Source: JAUXEH01 sp965533275 (GTDB lineage Bacteria > Acidobacteriota > Aminicenantia > Aminicenantales > Aminicenantaceae). Taken from it: a stretch of DNA of 64,000 nt. The stretch lies in contig CBESWG010000006.1 of assembly GCA_965533275.1 (NCBI GenBank), positions 1 to 64,000 on the forward strand, given 5' to 3'. The position numbers and the translations under genes were made by a program. Shown here in pieces: positions 59,683-64,000 of the stretch. The notes under the pieces were generated by a model. The model ran no database searches, was not told the origin of the DNA, and worked only from the letters and a program-made list of their open reading frames with translations. Within the stretch, counting starts at the first letter, position 1, and each line of letters begins with the position of its first letter.

Positions 59683-60924
59683 TCAGCTGTCCTTCCCGCC
59701 GTATTGGAGCAGCCGCCGCTCGCCCTCGAGTTTCCGCTTCTCGGTCAGGTCTTGGCTGACCTCCAGCGTTCCCAGATACTCACCGGCCTCGCCGTGGAGG
59801 GCGAAATACTCGATGTGGATGAATCTGTCATTCATCTGGATCCAGAACGCGGCATGGTCTTCCCTGCCGGATTTGAAATCGTCGAGGATCTTCTCGACCA
59901 CATGTGCGCTCGAGGGGGGATGACACTGCTGCACCTTGCGGCCCAGGATGGCCCGGCTGCGGGCGAAGATCCGTTCCTTGCCCTGTGTGAAATACCGCAC
60001 CCTGTCATCCTTGTCCACAAAGGTCATGTCAAAGGGGATGGAGTTCAGCACAGCCATGAGCTCGGGGACCTGGAAGCTCCCGCTGGGGAGCTGGATCCTG
60101 CCGGACTCAGATGTGGCGGCCTCTTCAATCTCGACACCTTCGGGCTTCCAGGAAACCTTGGGATCGTAAAGGCAGAAGCCGTATTCAATGCTCTGCATTT
60201 CGATTTGATACCACTCCCTGTCCTCCAGAGAGTCCAGGCACATGGGGAGGAGGATCTCTTCCTCCTTGTCGATCATGTCACCCACGGCCTTGGAGGCCGG
60301 ATTGAGGACGAGATCGATGACCGTCGTGGCCTCTTCGGCTGAGATCCCCTCAACGGCATTGAGGGCCTCCAGGGCGCCTTTCAAGAACTCGCGGGTCTCG
60401 TCGTGTTTCCCCCACATCACTGTGGGCGGGCCTGTGATGCCGTGTTTTTCCAGGAAGGGGAACAGGAGGTTCTCCTTACGCAGGTAGTGTTTCTCGACAT
60501 CCATCAGGGCGTTGAAGTGCCGATGGATATCCTGGAAATTGGCCTTCAATCCGTCATCGCTCTCGGCCTTTTTCACTTCCGAATACAACAGCTCAAGGTC
60601 TTGGATCTCCTTTCTCAGAGCCCGGTTCTCCTCCTTGAACGTGTGGACCGGATGCCCGGGAGGAGCTGTCTTAGCCTCGCTGTGGTCCAGGATTCCATCC
60701 AAGGCTTGCGTGTGGATATCGCAGAGCCGCAAGACCTCTTCCTGAGGCAGGCCCTCGGAGATCAGTTCCTGCTCGACCGCCACCACATCGTTGTACGGCA
60801 CCTTGCCCATTAGGCTCACCAGCTGCTTCTTGACGGCCTCGGGGGCGGTGCCTTCATGCAGCTGCAGGATCATGTGTTTCAGAAGCTCCCTGCGCTTCTG
60901 GGCGTTGTCTATCAGTTCACTCAT
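59683..60924 (-). CDS. DUF438 - hemerythrin HHE - PAS domain protein
   Basis: The 413-residue protein has DUF438 at about 10-75 (LLKHMILQLHEGTAPEAVKKQL). A hemerythrin-like four-helix domain follows at about 80-240, with HRHFNALMDVEKHYLRKENLLFPFLEK, WGKHDETREFL and DMIDKEEEILLPM. A PAS domain is at about 285-400 (LNSIPFDMTFVDKDDRVRYFTQG, GRKVQQCHPP). It probably senses oxygen, nitric oxide or redox state through a non-haem di-iron site. GGAG precedes the ATG. The upstream region has an FNR/DNR-type box centred at -41.5 from the predicted transcription start. Confidence 0.9.
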   Translation of the reverse strand: MSELIDNAQKRRELLKHMILQLHEGTAPEAVKKQLVSLMGKVPYNDVVAVEQELISEGLPQEEVLRLCDIHTQALDGILDHSEAKTAPPGHPVHTFKEENRALRKEIQDLELLYSEVKKAESDDGLKANFQDIHRHFNALMDVEKHYLRKENLLFPFLEKHGITGPPTVMWGKHDETREFLKGALEALNAVEGISAEEATTVIDLVLNPASKAVGDMIDKEEEILLPMCLDSLEDREWYQIEMQSIEYGFCLYDPKVSWKPEGVEIEEAATSESGRIQLPSGSFQVPELMAVLNSIPFDMTFVDKDDRVRYFTQGKERIFARSRAILGRKVQQCHPPSSAHVVEKILDDFKSGREDHAAFWIQMNDRFIHIEYFALHGEAGEYLGTLEVSQDLTEKRKLEGERRLLQYGGKDS

Positions 60925-60954
60925 TGTTTTCTCCTTTTCGAAGTCTATGTTGTC

Positions 60955-60996
60955 ATTGTACTGTCCATCTGACCCGGATACATTGACTTAGGTCAA
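60955..60996 (-). promoter_or_regulatory. FNR/DNR-type operator and -10 for the hemerythrin operon
   Basis: TTGAC-4-GTCAA at 60983-60996 is a perfect palindrome of the FNR/DNR/NnrR type (TTGA-6-TCAA). On the minus strand TACAAT (60960-60955) serves as -10 and puts the start near 60948, so the box centre (60989.5) lies at about -41.5, the class II activator position. This suggests activation by an FNR- or DNR-like regulator under low oxygen or nitric oxide. Confidence 0.75.
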
Positions 60997-61078
60997 AACC
61001 AGGGCAGAAAGGGCCAGAGGCAGTCCTTACCTAACCCGCGGCAGTGTGATAATATGTTCGGGACCGAAGGAGACTGCC

Positions 61079-61828
61079 ATGAAATTCCAGGACAACGTCG
61101 TGATGATCACAGGGGCGGCTTCGGGTATGGGTGCCGCCACTGCCCGGGAGTTCACCGCTGCCGGAGCGACGGTCGCTATTGTGGACCGCAACCGGGAGCT
61201 GGCGGAGGAAGTGGCCGCCGGGATCGGTTCACCCGCACCGATCATCGGGGATGTCGGTGACTCGTCTTTCTGCGACCGGGCCGTGAAACGTGTCGTCGAA
61301 GTCTACGGCCGACTGGATGTCCTGGTCAACTGCGCAGGGATCATCGTGCGGGCCGATGCGATGGGCACCTCGGATGAGGATTGGCGCCGCATCATGGGAG
61401 CCAACGTGGACGGGGTGTTCTTCATGAGCCGCGCCGCGGTCCCGCACATGCGGAGGCAGGGCAAGGGCGCCATCGTCAACTTCGGCTCCATCTGGGGCAG
61501 CGTCGGTGCGGCTGGGGTCACGGCCTACTGCGCCACCAAGGGGGCCGTGCATCAGATAACGAAGGCCATGGCACTGGACCACGTTCAGGACGGAATCCGC
61601 ATCAACGCAGTCTGCCCCGGCGAGGTCAACACGCCGATGCTGGCCTCGGAACGGACCGAACCACCTACTCCGGAAGACCTGCAGAAGCTGGCCGAGGAGA
61701 CCATCCCGATGGCCCGCCTTGCAGAACCTGAGGAGGTCGCGCGCGTTGTGGTCTTCCTGGCTTCGGATGCGGCCTCCTACATGACCGGATCCCTGGTCAC
61801 CGTGGACGCCGGATACACAGCGCGCTAA
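61079..61828 (+). CDS. SDR family NAD(P)-dependent oxidoreductase
   Basis: The 249-residue classical SDR has VMITGAASGMGAATARE (cofactor loop TGxxxGxG), NCAGI, catalytic Ser in IVNFGSIWGSVG, Tyr and Lys in AYCATKGAV, and the closing motif FLASDAASYMTGSLVTVDAGYTAR. I choose ATG 61079 because AAGGAG precedes it by 7 bases; a frame from 61046 overlaps a GATAAT with upstream TG (61045-61053), probably an extended -10. The aldo/keto reductase gene follows after 12 bases, so the two are likely co-transcribed. Substrate unknown. Confidence 0.9.
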   Translation: MKFQDNVVMITGAASGMGAATAREFTAAGATVAIVDRNRELAEEVAAGIGSPAPIIGDVGDSSFCDRAVKRVVEVYGRLDVLVNCAGIIVRADAMGTSDEDWRRIMGANVDGVFFMSRAAVPHMRRQGKGAIVNFGSIWGSVGAAGVTAYCATKGAVHQITKAMALDHVQDGIRINAVCPGEVNTPMLASERTEPPTPEDLQKLAEETIPMARLAEPEEVARVVVFLASDAASYMTGSLVTVDAGYTAR

Positions 61829-61840
61829 GGAGATTTTCGC

Positions 61841-62839
61841 ATGGAACACCGGTTTCTGGGAAACTCGGGAGTCAAGGTTTCACCCCTCTGTCTGGGTGCG
61901 GATAATTTTGCCAATCCAACACCGGAGGAAGAATCGGTCCGCATGATCGACCGGGCAATGGATGCGGGCATCAACCTCATCGACACCAGCAATTCCTATA
62001 TGAAGGGGGAGAGCGAGCGCATCATCGGGCGCGCGCTGGCGCAGAGTGGGCGCAGGGATGAGATGATCATTGCCACCAAGGTCCACTATCCGGTGGGCCC
62101 CGGACCCAATGACCGCGGCAACACGCGCCTGCACATCCTCAAGGCCTGCGAGGATTCCCTCAGGAGGCTGCAGACCGATCACATCGACCTCTACCAGACC
62201 CACCGTCCCGACTTCGATGTGCCGCTCGAGGAGACTCTGGGGGCCATGACCACCCTGGTGCGCCAGGGCAAGATCCGGTACATCGGGAGTTCCACGGCGC
62301 CCGCCTGGAAGGTGATGGAGGGGCTCCTGGTCAGCGAGCTCAGGGGCTTCAGCCGCTATGTCTCGGAACAGCCTCCCTACAACCTCCTGGACCGCCGCAT
62401 TGAAAACGAGCTCGTTCCCCTCTGCCAAAGCCATGGCCTGGGCATTATCCCCTGGTCCCCCCTGGCAATGGGCATGCTGGCCGGCCGCTACCTGGACGGA
62501 GAGGGCTTCCCGGACGAGTCCCGGGCAACGCTGAGAGGCGGCATCTATGCGGACCGCGTGACACCCAAGGCCGTAGCCGCTGGTAGCCGGTTCGTGACGC
62601 TGGCCAAGGAGATCGGCCTCCCGCCCGCCCAGCTGGCGATCCTATGGAACAAGGATCAGCCGGGCATCACCGCCCCCATCATCGGCCCCCGCTCAATAGA
62701 CCAGCTGGAACACCTGCTGCCCGTATTGGAGATGACACTGGAAGACCCGGTCCGCAAGGCCTGCGACGAATTCGTTCCGCCTGGCAGCGCCGTGGCGGAT
62801 TTCCACAATTCGGCTCCCTGGATGAAGATGAAGCTCTGA
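61841..62839 (+). CDS. Aldo/keto reductase
   Basis: The 332-residue barrel protein has YxLGNSGV-type opening (HRFLGNSGVKVSPLCLGADNF) and catalytic tetrad positions: Asp in INLIDTSNSY, Tyr in SYMKGESE, Lys in MIIATKVHY and His in DLYQTHRPD. NADPH-binding residues lie near GPRSIDQLEHLL. It resembles the YajO/AKR12-like group, reducing aldehydes or ketones. Coupled to the SDR gene upstream (12-base gap, GGAG ribosome site). Confidence 0.92.
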   Translation: MEHRFLGNSGVKVSPLCLGADNFANPTPEEESVRMIDRAMDAGINLIDTSNSYMKGESERIIGRALAQSGRRDEMIIATKVHYPVGPGPNDRGNTRLHILKACEDSLRRLQTDHIDLYQTHRPDFDVPLEETLGAMTTLVRQGKIRYIGSSTAPAWKVMEGLLVSELRGFSRYVSEQPPYNLLDRRIENELVPLCQSHGLGIIPWSPLAMGMLAGRYLDGEGFPDESRATLRGGIYADRVTPKAVAAGSRFVTLAKEIGLPPAQLAILWNKDQPGITAPIIGPRSIDQLEHLLPVLEMTLEDPVRKACDEFVPPGSAVADFHNSAPWMKMKL

Positions 62840-62934
62840 GGTGCCCTGCTCTTTGTATGACCTTTGGATTTTTCTTAAAAGTGTATTATATTAGGCTGTT
62901 ATTTTTTAGGTGAACATAATATGGAGGAAAACGG

Positions 62935-63351
62935 ATGAGCGATATAGCATGGGATGATAGCCTCTCTGTGGGTGTGGATTTGATCGACGAACAGCACAAG
63001 ATGTTGATCGACAAACTCAAAGACCTCTCCGATGATTTCAAGCAGGGGCACGAGCAGAACAAGATCCTGAAGACGCTCGGCTTCATGATCGATTACACGG
63101 ACTTCCACTTCACCGCAGAAGAAAAGGTGATGGCCGAAAACGACTACCCCGAGCTGGAAGATCAGCAGCAGCAGCACGCCGAGTTCAAGACGACGCTGGA
63201 CAACATCCTTTTAGATCTCAAAGAGGATGGCCCCACGGACGAGCTGGCCAAGTCCATCAACGTCTTCCTGCTCAACTGGCTCGTCGGCCACATACAGGGC
63301 TCCGACCAGAAGCTCGGGGCCTATTTGAATGAGAAGGGGCAAGCGAAATAG
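62935..63351 (+). CDS. Bacteriohemerythrin, one His ligand replaced by Gln
   Basis: The 138-residue four-helix protein has the bacteriohemerythrin ligands His21 (DEQHKML), His58 and Glu62 (DFHFTAEEKVM), His81 (QQQQHAEF), His119 and Asp124 (GHIQGSDQ). The usual fifth His, four residues before His81, is Gln77 (codon CAG). It probably binds oxygen or nitric oxide at a di-iron site, perhaps with altered chemistry. GGAGG lies 7 bases before the ATG, with an AT-rich leader (TATTATATT). It stands alone, but two other hemerythrin-linked genes are 2 kb away. Confidence 0.92.
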   Translation: MSDIAWDDSLSVGVDLIDEQHKMLIDKLKDLSDDFKQGHEQNKILKTLGFMIDYTDFHFTAEEKVMAENDYPELEDQQQQHAEFKTTLDNILLDLKEDGPTDELAKSINVFLLNWLVGHIQGSDQKLGAYLNEKGQAK

Positions 63352-63439
63352 GGATACCGCCCTCATCCTGGAAGTCGATGATCCTATATGTCCCGACTCT
63401 CAACACATATTCCCTCCCCCAGCTTGTTTTTTTGCCTCT

Positions 63440-63467
63440 TTGAACTTTGCCGAACTTGGACTATGAT
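63440..63467 (+). promoter_or_regulatory. Promoter for the ECF sigma factor gene
   Basis: TTGAAC (63440-63445) and TATGAT (63462-63467) are 16 bases apart. Transcription would start near 63474, 14 bases before the proposed ATT start, leaving just room for GGGAGG. Confidence 0.55.
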
Positions 63468-63487
63468 AAGTATGAGGGAGGTCCAAG

Positions 63488-64000
63488 ATTCCCACTGCCT
63501 CTGACAAGGATCTGATCCAAGGGATCGCGCAAAAGGATCCTGCGGCATTCAAAGAGTTTGTGGAACGCCATCAGGGGCTCGTGTATTCGGCCTGTTTCAA
63601 CCTCCTGCACGACCATTCGCAGGCCCAGGATGTTTCCCAGGAAGTGTTCCTGCAGGTTTTTAGATCGGCCGCAAAGTTCCGGTTCGAGAGCAGGGCCTCG
63701 ACCTGGCTTTATCGGATAGCTGTCAACCGGTCGCTGAACCTCATCCGGCGCAACCGAAGATCCCGCTGGATTCAGAGCCTGAGCTCATTTACAGCCGATG
63801 AGACACCGGCTGACAGTCTAGCTCCGGCTCCCCAGGTCGTGCCTCCGGATCAGGCCTATGAGGACAAAGAGCGCGACGAGATGGTGCGCAGAGCCGTCGC
63901 GGCACTCCCGGACAAACAGAGGGTACCACTCGTCCTCCATAAATATGACGGATTCACGGCGAGCGAGATCGCGGAGATCCTGAGTATCCCCCTCACAGCC
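63488..64000 (+). CDS. ECF-type RNA polymerase sigma factor (3' end outside window), apparent ATT start
   Basis: The frame reads DKDLIQGIAQKDPAAFKEFV, then region 2 (SQAQDVSQEVFLQVFRSAAKF, STWLYRIAVNRSLNLIRRNRR), a Pro-rich linker and region 4 (MVRRAVAALPDKQRVPLVLH, GFTASEIAEILSI) to the edge. An in-frame TGA at 63473-63475 closes the frame upstream, and no ATG, GTG or TTG lies between it and the conserved start. ATT at 63488 has GGGAGG six bases upstream, an ideal ribosome site. ATT initiation is known for infC. A sequencing error is the alternative. An anti-sigma gene may follow outside the window. Confidence 0.85.
   Translation, partial: MPTASDKDLIQGIAQKDPAAFKEFVERHQGLVYSACFNLLHDHSQAQDVSQEVFLQVFRSAAKFRFESRASTWLYRIAVNRSLNLIRRNRRSRWIQSLSSFTADETPADSLAPAPQVVPPDQAYEDKERDEMVRRAVAALPDKQRVPLVLHKYDGFTASEIAEILSIPLTA

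Noticed and set aside
1..64000. tRNA, rRNA, CRISPR, insertion sequence, integrase or attachment site
   Set aside because: None was seen in reading through the window on both strands; short RNAs could still be missed without covariance-model searches.

Overview
The window looks like a piece of a moderately GC-rich bacterial chromosome from a Gram-negative-type organism. It has a TolC-family outer-membrane factor, RND pumps with a periplasmic adaptor, and many lipoprotein or Sec signal peptides. The gene mix (PD40-propeller M56 peptidase, M28, S9 and S8 peptidases, GH116 and GH29 glycosidases, FtsX-type permeases with a PadR regulator, DUF1579, DUF1846, hemerythrins) is what I would expect from Acidobacteriota-related lineages such as Candidatus Aminicenantota. 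That placement is inference from gene content only. I saw no rRNA, tRNA, CRISPR array, transposase or phage gene. No gap between genes exceeds about 300 bases.

Layout. (1) 1-14451, minus strand: a compact six-gene export operon. In transcription order it holds an ABC ATPase, an ABC-2 permease with a peptidase-like ectodomain, a TolC-like factor, a periplasmic adaptor, an RND pump, and a second RND pump that continues in one open frame into an ABC ATPase and runs off the left edge. (2) 14678-17365, plus: an Ntn amide hydrolase and an oligopeptide-type binding lipoprotein. (3) 17369-20749, minus: a BlaI-BlaR1-like pair whose sensor is a beta-propeller, with a readable promoter and operators. 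(4) 20934-25162: small cysteine-rich, formylglycine-enzyme-like, membrane and secreted proteins. (5) 25342-30304: a GH116 glucosidase, an oxidoreductase relic, a UvrD/PcrA helicase and a remnant of the membrane-protein gene at 23141. (6) 30405-41177: methyltransferase, DUF1579, VOC, pseudopilin, HD-GYP, amidohydrolase, DUF1846 and alpha-fucosidase genes. (7) 41174-47396, minus: S9 peptidase, frameshifted SDR, TetR, and a coupled trio of RlmN-like radical SAM, flavoprotein and isochorismatase-like hydrolase. (8) 47442-59136: two FtsX-type permeases, PadR, subtilase, alkaline-phosphatase-superfamily lipoprotein, M28 peptidase. (9) 59145-64000: a nitrosative/oxygen-stress group (DUF1858/DUF2249, DUF438-hemerythrin-PAS, bacteriohemerythrin) with an FNR/DNR-type box, two NAD(P)H oxidoreductases, and a partial ECF sigma factor that appears to start at ATT.

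How it fits together. The lifestyle suggested is a saprophytic anaerobe or microaerophile that secretes peptidases and glycosidases, takes up peptides, and invests in export and envelope sensing. The most unusual item is the RND-ABC fusion: its nucleotide-binding domain appears to be split by a membrane insertion. It sits in one operon with a complete ABC exporter and a complete tripartite RND system.
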